Positions 12,291-22,253 of a DNA stretch of 64,000 bases are shown here, in pieces. The stretch comes from Rosa chinensis (taxonomy: Eukaryota > Streptophyta > Magnoliopsida > Rosales > Rosaceae), in the NCBI RefSeq assembly GCF_002994745.2, contig NC_037094.1, forward strand, positions 62,928,139 through 62,992,138. Direction: 5' to 3'. Position numbers and translations under genes: made by a program. Position 1 is the stretch's first letter, and each line of letters starts with the position of its first letter. The notes beneath the pieces were generated by a model, which was given only the letters and a program-made list of their open reading frames with translations, ran no database searches and was not told where the DNA came from.

Positions 12291-13101
12291 TAATTAGCTT
12301 CTTAATTTTTGTGTGATTTCATTCAAATGTGGGCGGAGGAGAAGATCCTATAGTTGGTTCCAACCTAAGCCATAAAAGGGAAAAAAAAAAAGGAAACTGA
12401 AATAATAAAAACAACAGACCCTGAGTAAAGGTATTTGCGCCAGCAGGCAATAGAAGAAAGATTGCTATCTCATATCACAATGCTACAGGTAAAGTGCAGT
12501 AGTATATATAGAAAGAACACTTGAAAGAAATGTGTCTGGTAAATAGTTGGAAAGGGAAAGGCATATCATAGAGGACAATATTAGCAACAAAAAGTTCCTG
12601 GTCTTGCTACACAAACTGACCAGCAAGGTATTTCCTTGTACTTTGATGTTATGTGCAAATTATAATATCACAAAAATGTAGCATGCGCATACACAAATTT
12701 AATCCGTTTTCATGTAAATGGGTGGAATCTTATGATCAGCATCTTATATATGTATATATATCTTCATGATTTCATTCTCAATCTTGACCATAAAAATGAA
12801 GACTTCAAGAAATGTAGCTAATTAGATTAGCTTAATATATACATATATATATGATTTTTAAAATTTGAATATGAACTATCTGATTTTGATGTCAAAGTTG
12901 GTATATATTGACTGAGCTCTCACTAATAAGCATGATATATGTCCTATTTGTGTGTGTATACACGAACTAATATTGATTGTCTAATAACGTCTTTCAATAC
13001 GAATCTGCTTCTCACCCTTTACCATCCGACATAAATTACCAAGATGCACAGCAGATACTGATAAGTTTTCAAGGGATGAATTCAGGAGTTATTAGTATTT
13101 G

Positions 13102-13106
<5 letters not shown>
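12291..13106. other. Non-coding stretch right of the MULE
   Basis: AT-rich, with several TATATA runs around 12740-12850 and no supported gene. It may be the continuation of the DNA the MULE jumped into. Confidence 0.4.

Positions 13107-13156
<50 letters not shown>
13107..13156. repeat. (TA)n microsatellite
   Basis: About 25 uninterrupted AT dinucleotides. The small open frame across it, ending in a run of Tyr-Ile, is an artefact of the repeat. Confidence 0.95.
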
Positions 13157-13161
<5 letters not shown>

Positions 13162-13244
13162 ACAACACTGATCAGTTTCAATTCAAGATGCACAGCACAT
13201 TAACTGATCAGTTTTCATACATTTCAGAACGATTGACTTGGCTC

Positions 13245-14630
13245 ATAAACTCTCGTAAGCGTACGAATCGTTGTCAAGTAAGGGAAGTATTAAAACCTTG
13301 ATTATCGTACCTCGGGGATTAGGTGTTGGACCTAACCGAGGTAATTGGCGCTAGAGTGACTCAAAAGCATACAATGAAAAAGTAAAAATAAAAATAAAAT
13401 AAAGTAAAATAAAATATTCACAAGGCACCAAGCCTCGGCAATGCTCGGCTTAGCTCACACTAAGCCTAATCAAAGCCACTAACTTGTAGCCCAAATGAGT
13501 TATGCACAATGGAAGGTAGAATTTTGTTTGGGAGTTTTTAATTGGGAAATAACTAAATTAAATGCAAACTAAAGTAAAATCAAACAACTAATTATCAAGC
13601 AAGAAATTAAATTTGGATTTTCAAATTAATGGGAACATGGGAGTGTCGGGTGATTCACACTAACTCTCTTGCAAATATCGATGTCAATTTCACAAATGCA
13701 TGCATTTCCTATATGTGTTAAGTCCCGTATTTAGTACCGGTCAAGGCTACTAAACCAATTATCCTTTCGGTGTATCGATTATGCCGGTTAGGGCCACAAT
13801 CAACTCTCTAACTTAGGCATTACGCCGGTTAAGGCCGCAATATCTAAAATTAGAGGCCTAGAGTGCAAGATAATAGAGACCCAAGCAAGCTTAGCTACAA
13901 TTAAGCTAGCTAATGGTTACCACACTTAAATCCTAGATGCAACAAGACCAATAAGTTGTCAATTTATCAATCTATTCATCACAATTGCCCACAACATAAT
14001 TTCAAAGGGTGACAAAGCCTAGAAACATGCTTCTAAGGACCAATACATTCGGATTTAAAGCATACACAATGAAAATTGCATTTATTAAAATTAAAGCATC
14101 AATATTTATATAAGATGAGTTAGGGCTTCACAACCCTAACTCCCAAAATTAAACTACTCACATCCCATACAAGAATCCATCAACAAAAGTATATAAAAAT
14201 TATGAAATAGATAATAAGGAAGAGAGGGGAGAGTTAGCTTGTTCACTTCTAGCTATGAGCTAGTATGAATCAAGCAATTTCTTCACCCAACTACCCAAAT
14301 TAAGGTGTGGTACTCTTGATGATGATTCCCTTGAGGCCTTGAGTGCCCAATCCCAAAAGATTGGAATTAACAAATGAAGAAGGGAAGAGGAGAGAGTGTG
14401 AGGTGATGGGTGAGAGAAAATGGTAAGAGATTTAAAAATAGCAAACTACAAAGACCCCCCTAGTAGAAGTCCAAAACACAAATAACTCCTCCACTTTTGA
14501 TTTTATACATCTAAGGACAAAAGTTTACACTTAAGGACATTTTGTCTTTAGTAAGTCTTTTACTTTCCTTAATAGTTATCTCTTCCTTGGGTAAAAATAA
14601 AATTGACGGAGCGTAGTGGGCCCATGCTTT
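13245..14630. repeat. LTR-type non-coding repeat (Gypsy-like, boundaries approximate)
   Basis: A gene-free block opening with AAGTAAGGGAAGTATTAAAACC...TTATCGTACCTCGGGGATTAGG, with internal reiterated GCCGGTTA(G/A)GGCC motifs (about 13780-13830). Its opening resembles that of the block at about 35150 (GAGTATCGTATCCAAGGGATTG). Such segments are common in plant Gypsy LTRs and relics. I could not define ends or a target duplication, so the class is tentative. It abuts the left side of the endogenous virus. Confidence 0.4.
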
Positions 14631-14639
14631 TGAATTTGT

Positions 14640-14960
14640 TTGTTTAACCATATTGCAGGTATAAATCCATCCTCTATACTCGAAGGTAAACGGTTATTTT
14701 CACCATTCATAATTTCGATTATTGATAGACTTGAGTTGATCGCTATTTGCAAAATTACTACTAAGGAACTGCAAAAGGAGAGAGAGAAATTGAGAAAATT
14801 AAAAACCTATAGAGATAATCTTAGTAGAGATTCTCCCAATTACTGGGATATTATCTATAGACTACAGACTAGAATATATAGAATAGAAGAGGAGATAGAT
14901 AATCTCTTAGAAGTTCTGGAAGAGGAACAAAAACCTCTTGATTATTTGAGCATTGGTTAG
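14640..14960 (+). CDS. Small ORF upstream of the viral primer site, coiled-coil
   Basis: A 106-codon ORF ending 13 nt before the primer-binding site. Residues ~40-98 are strongly charged and heptad-like (KELQKEREKLRKLK, then RIYRIEEEIDNLLEVLEEE), predicting a coiled coil. Codon use is A/T-rich like the polyprotein. I do not recognise a family; small virion-associated or aphid-factor-like proteins of other caulimovirids also use coiled coils, but that is analogy only. A CATATTGCAG acceptor-like site lies at 14649-14658 inside its start, so the true 5' end could be a splice junction. It may be viral leader-encoded or a decayed remnant. Confidence 0.5.
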   Translation: MFNHIAGINPSSILEGKRLFSPFIISIIDRLELIAICKITTKELQKEREKLRKLKTYRDNLSRDSPNYWDIIYRLQTRIYRIEEEIDNLLEVLEEEQKPLDYLSIG

Positions 14961-14973
14961 ATCCGCACATCAC

Positions 14974-14985
14974 TGGTATCAGAGC
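14974..14985 (+). promoter_or_regulatory. tRNA-Met primer-binding site of the pararetrovirus
   Basis: TGGTATCAGAGC is the complement of the 3' end of plant initiator tRNA-Met and is the usual minus-strand primer site of Caulimoviridae. It lies 33 nt before the polyprotein start codon. Confidence 0.9.
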
Positions 14986-15017
14986 TTGTAAAATAGCTCA
15001 AGGAGAACCCCTCCTTA

Positions 15018-18000
15018 ATGGGGACAATGTCAGAATTGTTATTAGAAAAAATAAATTCTCTATTGAAATCTTCTGATGAGAAATATCAGAAGTTGTTACT
15101 AGAAATATCTAGATGTCAAACTCATCTAGAAAAATTACCTGCTATAATCCACCAATTAGAAAGATTGGAAAACAAACTGGATTATATCAAAGAACTTCCA
15201 AAAGTGGAAGAAGAAAAGCTGACAGTTGTCAGTAGAAAAGTCAATGAACAGCAAAAAACGCTGGATATCATGAAAAATATACTGAAGGACAAGAAAGTGC
15301 CTACAGTAAAAAAGAAAACTAATGGATTCAAACCGTTAGAAAAACCAGACACAAATCGTATTCCAAATATGATTTTTCTGGAACCATCTACTAGTCAGAC
15401 TAGTATCCGGTATGAAAATCCGGAAAATAGAGAAATGAAGATGTTAAGCATCTTTGGGAAAAAGAAGGGAGTACAGCTCCTAAATGCTGAAGAATTCGAA
15501 TTCAACGAAATCGAACAAGAGGTAAAAAATTCCTCAATCCCAAAGTTAGATTTTAAACAAATCTACAAAAGGGGAAAGTTTGATTTAATGGATAGCCATT
15601 ATTTTAAACTTCTGGAAATTACAACTCCAGCTACAGCAGGAGGAGAGACTGATCTTCTATTAATCACTCCTTCAGAAGTTGCTAGAGCTCAAGCAAAAAA
15701 ATATCAATTTATGCATATTGGAGCAGTCCAAGTAGGCATAAATCTGCTTGCACGTGAAGGCATAAACTGTTCGGTCCTATGTGTCCTACAGGACAACAGG
15801 TTAATAGACTTCCAAGCTAGTCTGTTGGGAACACTCGAAGCATCCTTATGCGACCAAGTAGCATATTTCAACTGCTTCCCCAACTTCACCACCAGCTTGA
15901 AAGATGCAGCTCATTGTCTCAGACTGAGAGTCAAGACAGATGGTATATCCATGAAAGAAGATATGCAAGAACTTGCTATAGTATATAGAATATACTATAA
16001 ATTGATGAGTACTACAGTAGCCCCTAAGACAAGGATAACAAATATCCCAGGTCTTACTACTGGATTCCTCACCAATCAGAAGAACCATTCACAACAAATC
16101 CACAAAGTTACTTGGAATGAAGTAACTTTTCCTCTTGAATGGAAATTATCCGGTCCAAAGAAGCAGCCGGAAAGAGCAAAAGCAAAGATCTACGAGAGTA
16201 GAAAGACTGGAGAAATTAGTCTTAATTTTGACAATCACAGAAGAAGTGATGTCAGTCCTGAGAATCTCAGGATAAACAAGAACAATCTTCTAAGAAGAAG
16301 CTACAGCACTAGAGAAGCTAGTGTCAGTGGTATAAAACCCACTATTGAAGAGCCAATTTCTGAAGAAGAATTGGAAGCTGATCTGAACAGACCAGTCCAT
16401 ATGTTCAGAACTAAGAAGCTCTATGATCTTTATGAAGAAGCTGGGAATTGCGAAAATCCTGAACGATTAGAAAAACTAATCGAAGAAATGAAAGAATACA
16501 AATTCAGAAAGACAAGAAAAGTCTTTCCTTATCAAGATATTGAAATGGAAGAAGGAGAAAGCTCCAGAACTTTCATTAGCAGAGAAAAAAAAGAAATAAA
16601 ACTCCCATTTCAGAAAGCCCCCACGGGTAAAAAAGGAGAAAGAAATTCTCAAAGATTTGTCCCAGAGGACAATCTGCCTAGAGTTCCGATCACGAACTAT
16701 GGCATATGGTTAAATCTAGACAAGAGTCTAGACAAAAGAAAAACCATTGACCAATGGGTAGATAGCCTGATGATGGCTTCTGCACTCACCCTTGGCAAAT
16801 TTGAAGCACCAGATCTGCAGGTGTACTATGAAACTACTCTCACTGGAGTAGCAAAAAAGTACTACCTATCTTTCAAAGAAACTGCCAGAGGAAAAGACTG
16901 GCTGGAAGAAATCAAAAATTCAAAATCTCCGTATGATTTTGCAGTACCACTGTATGATCAGTTCTGTGGAGATCTTTCAAATCTGAGTGAAAAGGCCAAA
17001 GAAACGGCAAAATCGAATATCTATGCTCTTAAAATCTGTGACATGAGATATTTCGAAGAATACTTGAATGAGTTTCAAGAGTACTACTGTACAATTGGTG
17101 AACTAGAAAATACTGATCTAGTTAATCTGTTGCACAGAAAACTCCCTGAACCATGGAGAACAGCTGTGAGAGAAAGCATAGCTGAAAAACCAATTGAAAG
17201 ATTTTCAGTTGGAGGGATTGCCGACAGAATCCGGCAATTACTGAAAGAGCAATGCAAAGCCAATCTTAGAGCTAAGATGGCCAAGAAACAACTCAAAGGA
17301 GTTGAAAATTTCTGTTATGGAATATTAGATATGCCCACAAACTGGGGATGCCATGACTCCAAATTCCACAGAAAGAAGAAAAAAGAAAAATATTACTCTA
17401 AAAAATTTAAAAAGAGTAATCAGAAGAAGAATTGGAAATTCAAGAGAAGTTCCAATTACAAAAAGCAACAGGATGAAGATCCTAAAAAGAAATTCTTCAA
17501 AAAGAAGAATACTCATCAGCATAAACAGCCTAGCAAGAAAGCTTGCAGATGTTGGTTGTGTAAAGCTGAAGGACACTATGCAAATGAATGTCCGGAAAAG
17601 GGTAAAAGATCTACTAAGGCTCTCTTTGAAGAATATGAGCAAATAGTAGAGGTAGCAAACATGAAAGGCTACGAAATAGCCTATTCTGATGATGAAGATG
17701 ACGACAGGTCAGTCTACTCTGCCTGGTCTGGAGAAGAAGAAAGTTCATCAGAAGAGTCTGAGATTGATTCTGAAGTAGAGTACTTCGAATCTAGACAACT
17801 GAATGTTTTGAGAATAAAAAACTGGGAAGAAAGCAAGACAGAATCCTTCATGTCTTCTTATCAGGTGAACCCTGGTACATTCGTTTGTGACTACTGCTTT
17901 TGTCATGAAAAGAATGGTCTCCCAATGTTTTGTGAAGAGTCTAAGAAGACTTATCACAAAGAATGCTTCATAGCTGAAGCGAGAAGAAAAACCAAGAATG

Positions 18001-21000
18001 GTCTTGTCAGCCAATTGGTTAAGCAAGAATATGAAGAGTATTTTGCCGAGCAAAAGGCAAAAGAAATTGAAACTCTTTTCCAGGAAACCATGGAACCGTC
18101 TTCCTCGAAAAAGGAAGAAATCGTCGATAAAGAAAAAGTCGATGAAGATATTGAACTGGTTGAAATACCAGAAAATGTAGAACTGGTAAAACCACCAGAA
18201 ACGGTACATCTCTTAGAAAGACAAGAGGCTACTGACACATGGGATCTACTTGGCCAACCTTCTGGCAAGTATGATTATAAAATCAGATATGATCCTCCGT
18301 CCTGGTTCAGTGATCCAGACATCAAAGAGATAATTCCTACAAACTGGGATGATAGTGAAGATAAATCACCCATGCAGGAAAATGTTTCAGAAGAATGTAA
18401 ACCATTCATTCCAAAAGAGCAAGCTCAAGAAAATGAGCCTCACCAATCGAAAGTCGTCTCTACAAGTAGATACAGCAACTACATAGAGATCGGACTCAAA
18501 TTCCCTGATCACAGGAAATATCATCTACATGCCTTTGTAGATAATGGATCAGGTTTTACTGTTGCAAAGAGATTTGCAATTCCAGATGAACTCTGGAAAG
18601 AAGATAAGAAAAAGTCTGCTACTGGTGTTACATTTGATGGAAGCCATCTCACCATGAAGAAAGTAGCAAAAAATGTTCATATCACCATTGGTGGAGGAAC
18701 ATTTATCATCCAGAATGTTTGGCAGTCAGAAGGCCAAGGATCTGATTTCCTGTTAGGAAATGATTTTATTCTCCAACAAAGATTTATTCAGGATGAAGAA
18801 GCGATAGGCTTCAGGAAAGGAGGACGGGTGTTCTGGGCAGACCGACTCACACATGCATTCAGTGTGGTAGGTCCCGATTTTACTACTCACTATCAGCGAT
18901 CGCAACAGAATAGTGGTGATCTTCCCCCCTACAAACCCAAATTCGAGCCCATACTCCAAATCAAACAACAAGAAGAATTGCTTGTTGAAGAATCTTCAGA
19001 AGAAGAAGAAGAAGAAGCCAGTGAAGATGAAGAAGCTAGTTTCATCCATGAACACAACCTCAAGCACTTTCAGAATAAGCTTGAGTCTCAGCAAATTCCC
19101 ACTCTTGAAAAAATCAAGAAACTACTCGAGCAGAATGTGGATACAAATCCTCAAAAGTTTTGGGAAAAAGACCCAGTGGTCTGTGAATTGAAATTGCATG
19201 ACATGAATGCTATCTGCCATGTCAAAGCCATTCCTCATTACAAAGAGGAAGATCAAAAGGAATTCAGAAAAGATATTGAAGATCTCCTGAACAAGAGATT
19301 GATTCAACCTTCCACTAGCCCTCATCATGCTCCAGCATTCTACGTGAGAAATCATGCAGAAACTCTAAGAGGAAAAGCTAGAATGGTGATTGACTACAGA
19401 GATGTCAACAAGAAGACTGTCAAAGATGGTTATCAAATTGCTCAAGTAAGAGTACTGATCAACCAGCTCAGAGGAGCCAAAGTCTTTTCGAAATTCGATG
19501 CAAAGTCGGGTTTCTGGCAAGTCAAGATGCATCCTGAGAGCATACCTCTCACTGCATTTGGAACACCACAAGGCCATTATGAATGGTTAGTAATGCCTTT
19601 TGGTCTAAAGCAAGCTCCCTCAATCTTCCAAAGAAAGATGGACAACATCTTCAAGCATGTGGCAGAGTTTTGCGTCGTCTACATAGATGACATCCTAGTC
19701 TTCTCCAAAAACAAAGAAGAACACATGAAACACCTCCATGAGGTAGTAAAGCTGATAGTTCAGCATGGAATCATCCTAGGTGAAAAGAAAATCTTCTTTA
19801 TCCTTGATGAAGTTGATTTCCTAGGGATAAACATCAAAAATGGAGTAATAAAACTCCAACCTCATATTCTTGAAAAGATCTGGAAGTTCCCAGACAAAAT
19901 TCCTGATGCTAAGAGTCTAGAGAGATTCCTTGGTGTCATAAATTATGGGAGAGATTTCATCCCTAAAATCTCAGGGTTAACAGCGATGTTATCTCCTAAG
20001 ACAAGTTCCAAAAGAAAATGGAACTTCACAGAAGATGATGAAAAGATTGTGAAGCAGATAAAAAATCTCTGCAAAAACCTCCCTCCTCTCCAACAACCAG
20101 AAGAGAATGATGAAATTATCCTCCAGACAGATGCGAGCGATAATTACTGGTCCGGTGTTGTTCTGGCAAGAGCGCCTGGAACTAACATTGAAAAGATCTG
20201 CAAATTTTGTAGTGGCAAGTTCAGCCCTGCAGAACTGAATTATCCCACAGGGGAAAAAGAAATTTTGGCTGTCAAGAAAACGATTTTAAATTCACCAGCT
20301 TTTCTTGGAAAAACCTTTACTGTCCGCACCGATTGTGCCAGAGTAAAGAATTTCAAAAATTTTAAACTTGATAAAGCTGCTGATAGAGGAAGATTAGCAA
20401 ACTGGCAATTATTTCTTAACCAATATGATTATAATGTTGAATTAATTGCAGGAAACAAGAATTATCTTCCAGACGCATTGACCAGGGAAATGGCAATGTT
20501 TAGCCAAAGAGAAGACGACGAAGGTCGTAATCCCAGAAGCAGAAGGACTGGGAAAGAACATGAGCATCAAGAAGATCCTATGGAAACCAAAGAAAAAGTT
20601 CTTAAAAGGTTTCTGCTAAGTCCTAAAGGACTAGCCTCAACTGATCAATCCCAGGGTAAAGGATTGGCTAGCCCGTCTCAAACGGCAGACGGTAAAGGCT
20701 CATCAAGACCGTTGACGGCTGCTGCTTTGCCAAAAAGCAGACCAACTCCAACTGGAGTCATAAATGTTTTTAATTATGAATTAAGAACTTTTGACACTCC
20801 TGTGTTCAGAACTGGCAGGAGACTAGCTTATCACCAGAAGGCAATCTTAGATAATCTCTTATTTGCTTTCCAAGAAAGAAGCAGTGGTCTAATGTTCCCG
20901 GCACTCTTTGCACTAGCTGAAGAACTATATGAGAACGCCAGACCACAATTTGAAGAAAGTCATATACAGCAGAGTGCTGTAAGAAAAGAAAAAATTCTCT

Positions 21001-21800
21001 TCCTTGAAAGTCCAGAAAGTGCTAGAGTTCCTGTCATGGCACTTAATGAATCAGACTGGCATGAATTCCACAGTCTGATAGGAAGACATAATCCAGAAGA
21101 CCTAGTTCCTCCAACTCTCTTTATTGTTTCAGGTCCTTATGTTGGAAGATACCTGGTTAATGTTCAGAGTGAACATCCTCAAGAACACAAGCTCTGGCTT
21201 GTTGAAAATGGTTTTGTCCATAATCTGTGGACTAAAACAAATGATGATCTAAAAGGTTTGCCGCCTATCATTGTTAATACAGTCAAAAATGTAAGAAAAA
21301 ATGACTGTATGCTTAGACTGAAGTTCAGATCCACTCCTCCAGAATGGATCCAGAAGGCAAACGGTGAAGTTGAATATATTCCTCCTTATCATTATGTAAG
21401 AATTATTCAAAGGAAATATCTTCAACCAGCCTGTGTAGGGTACAATGGCCAACCAAACTCAAGCATCCCTTGGATGAAAGCCATGACTCTAGAATATATC
21501 AAAAAGATCATCTCTGAGGATACCTACAATACCTTCCTGGCAGCAGGAGAGAAAACTATCATCACTGCTTACGATCATCCTGACGTAGTCAGCAGTGACT
21601 TGTTTCTATCTCTTACCAGAAAAGAGATAGATTCGACACTGGCATGCTTACGATGGGTGGAAAAACTTGAAACTGACAACCACTACAAGATGTATGTTGA
21701 TACAGATGTCGAAGACAATGCAACAACAGTAAGGATGGCCCAGGCAGATAACGACTCGTTTGTCCTTGGTCACAATTCAGAAACCGACGAGAACATGTGA
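15018..21800 (+). CDS. Caulimovirid polyprotein (MP, CP, PR, RT, RNase H), 2260 aa
   Basis: A single uninterrupted frame. Order visible in the protein: N-terminal coiled coil (~1-90); movement-protein region (~190-350) with the HIGAVQVGINLL and LGTLEASLCDQVAYFNCF stretches; coat-protein region (~560-860) ending in a Lys-rich tract and a CCHC zinc finger (C-x2-C-x4-H-x4-C, ~845-858); acidic Ser/Glu tract; a second Cys/His cluster (~957-982); aspartic protease with D-N-G-S at ~1175; reverse transcriptase with YIDD at ~1555-1558; RNase H beginning QTDAS with D at ~1705; then a linker and about 400 residues I do not recognise. In the family this protein is cut by its own protease to move, package and reverse-transcribe the genome. 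A full-length open frame of nearly 6.8 kb implies recent integration or selection. No integrase is present. The nearest genus is inferred as Petuvirus from the layout. Confidence 0.9.
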   Translation: MGTMSELLLEKINSLLKSSDEKYQKLLLEISRCQTHLEKLPAIIHQLERLENKLDYIKELPKVEEEKLTVVSRKVNEQQKTLDIMKNILKDKKVPTVKKKTNGFKPLEKPDTNRIPNMIFLEPSTSQTSIRYENPENREMKMLSIFGKKKGVQLLNAEEFEFNEIEQEVKNSSIPKLDFKQIYKRGKFDLMDSHYFKLLEITTPATAGGETDLLLITPSEVARAQAKKYQFMHIGAVQVGINLLAREGINCSVLCVLQDNRLIDFQASLLGTLEASLCDQVAYFNCFPNFTTSLKDAAHCLRLRVKTDGISMKEDMQELAIVYRIYYKLMSTTVAPKTRITNIPGLTTGFLTNQKNHSQQIHKVTWNEVTFPLEWKLSGPKKQPERAKAKIYESRKTGEISLNFDNHRRSDVSPENLRINKNNLLRRSYSTREASVSGIKPTIEEPISEEELEADLNRPVHMFRTKKLYDLYEEAGNCENPERLEKLIEEMKEYKFRKTRKVFPYQDIEMEEGESSRTFISREKKEIKLPFQKAPTGKKGERNSQRFVPEDNLPRVPITNYGIWLNLDKSLDKRKTIDQWVDSLMMASALTLGKFEAPDLQVYYETTLTGVAKKYYLSFKETARGKDWLEEIKNSKSPYDFAVPLYDQFCGDLSNLSEKAKETAKSNIYALKICDMRYFEEYLNEFQEYYCTIGELENTDLVNLLHRKLPEPWRTAVRESIAEKPIERFSVGGIADRIRQLLKEQCKANLRAKMAKKQLKGVENFCYGILDMPTNWGCHDSKFHRKKKKEKYYSKKFKKSNQKKNWKFKRSSNYKKQQDEDPKKKFFKKKNTHQHKQPSKKACRCWLCKAEGHYANECPEKGKRSTKALFEEYEQIVEVANMKGYEIAYSDDEDDDRSVYSAWSGEEESSSEESEIDSEVEYFESRQLNVLRIKNWEESKTESFMSSYQVNPGTFVCDYCFCHEKNGLPMFCEESKKTYHKECFIAEARRKTKNGLVSQLVKQEYEEYFAEQKAKEIETLFQETMEPSSSKKEEIVDKEKVDEDIELVEIPENVELVKPPETVHLLERQEATDTWDLLGQPSGKYDYKIRYDPPSWFSDPDIKEIIPTNWDDSEDKSPMQENVSEECKPFIPKEQAQENEPHQSKVVSTSRYSNYIEIGLKFPDHRKYHLHAFVDNGSGFTVAKRFAIPDELWKEDKKKSATGVTFDGSHLTMKKVAKNVHITIGGGTFIIQNVWQSEGQGSDFLLGNDFILQQRFIQDEEAIGFRKGGRVFWADRLTHAFSVVGPDFTTHYQRSQQNSGDLPPYKPKFEPILQIKQQEELLVEESSEEEEEEASEDEEASFIHEHNLKHFQNKLESQQIPTLEKIKKLLEQNVDTNPQKFWEKDPVVCELKLHDMNAICHVKAIPHYKEEDQKEFRKDIEDLLNKRLIQPSTSPHHAPAFYVRNHAETLRGKARMVIDYRDVNKKTVKDGYQIAQVRVLINQLRGAKVFSKFDAKSGFWQVKMHPESIPLTAFGTPQGHYEWLVMPFGLKQAPSIFQRKMDNIFKHVAEFCVVYIDDILVFSKNKEEHMKHLHEVVKLIVQHGIILGEKKIFFILDEVDFLGINIKNGVIKLQPHILEKIWKFPDKIPDAKSLERFLGVINYGRDFIPKISGLTAMLSPKTSSKRKWNFTEDDEKIVKQIKNLCKNLPPLQQPEENDEIILQTDASDNYWSGVVLARAPGTNIEKICKFCSGKFSPAELNYPTGEKEILAVKKTILNSPAFLGKTFTVRTDCARVKNFKNFKLDKAADRGRLANWQLFLNQYDYNVELIAGNKNYLPDALTREMAMFSQREDDEGRNPRSRRTGKEHEHQEDPMETKEKVLKRFLLSPKGLASTDQSQGKGLASPSQTADGKGSSRPLTAAALPKSRPTPTGVINVFNYELRTFDTPVFRTGRRLAYHQKAILDNLLFAFQERSSGLMFPALFALAEELYENARPQFEESHIQQSAVRKEKILFLESPESARVPVMALNESDWHEFHSLIGRHNPEDLVPPTLFIVSGPYVGRYLVNVQSEHPQEHKLWLVENGFVHNLWTKTNDDLKGLPPIIVNTVKNVRKNDCMLRLKFRSTPPEWIQKANGEVEYIPPYHYVRIIQRKYLQPACVGYNGQPNSSIPWMKAMTLEYIKKIISEDTYNTFLAAGEKTIITAYDHPDVVSSDLFLSLTRKEIDSTLACLRWVEKLETDNHYKMYVDTDVEDNATTVRMAQADNDSFVLGHNSETDENM

Positions 21801-21869
21801 AGCAGCAGGTGTAGAAAACACCGAAAGTCCTTTTGGATTTTTCCTAAAAGTGACTTTTGCTTTTCAAAA

Positions 21870-22040
21870 AGCAGGTGAAAAACATTTCACCTAAAGGAAT
21901 CTGCTTTTTCCCCGGTCGACCTCCACCAGCAGGAGCACTAAGGAAAGCAGGAAATCACGGAGTCGTTCTGTACATTTTGTTGTTTTGAATTGTAATTTGA
22001 GTTCCGCTCCCTATATAAGGAGCTTTAGCTTCCCTTAGAA
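21870..22040 (+). promoter_or_regulatory. Pregenomic RNA promoter of the pararetrovirus
   Basis: The TATA box CTATATAAGGAG (TATATAA at 22012-22018) has the extended form found in caulimovirid full-length-transcript promoters. Upstream are A/T- and G-rich blocks, including a short hairpin GGTGAAA/TTTCACC near 21875-21891. Transcription would start about 25-35 nt downstream, near 22045. Confidence 0.7.
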
Positions 22041-22243
22041 GGCATTCGAAGAGAAAGGCATTAGTTCTATATTCGAAAATCTCTAAGATCAGCATATCTC
22101 AGTAGCAGTAGCAGTCCGTCTGTGGACACAGTGTGCTTTCTATTACAAGTAAGTGTTTGTAAATCAGTTATGAGTAGCTAAAACAGCTTCTAGCTGTTTG
22201 CCCAAGAGTGAGGCTCTGGGTTCTGTATCTGTATTTATGTTTG

Positions 22244-22253
22244 AATAAATAAA
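22244..22253 (+). terminator. Viral poly(A) signal
   Basis: Overlapping AATAAA motifs sit about 230 nt after the TATA box. Caulimovirids have this arrangement, passing the signal once and using it on the second encounter to make a terminally redundant transcript. A GT-rich stretch (CAGTTTGTGCCC) follows. Confidence 0.65.

Noticed and set aside
17325..17642. Phe/Leu-rich minus-strand frame, apparently membrane protein
   Set aside because: It is the antisense of the Lys-rich coat-protein tract in the viral polyprotein.
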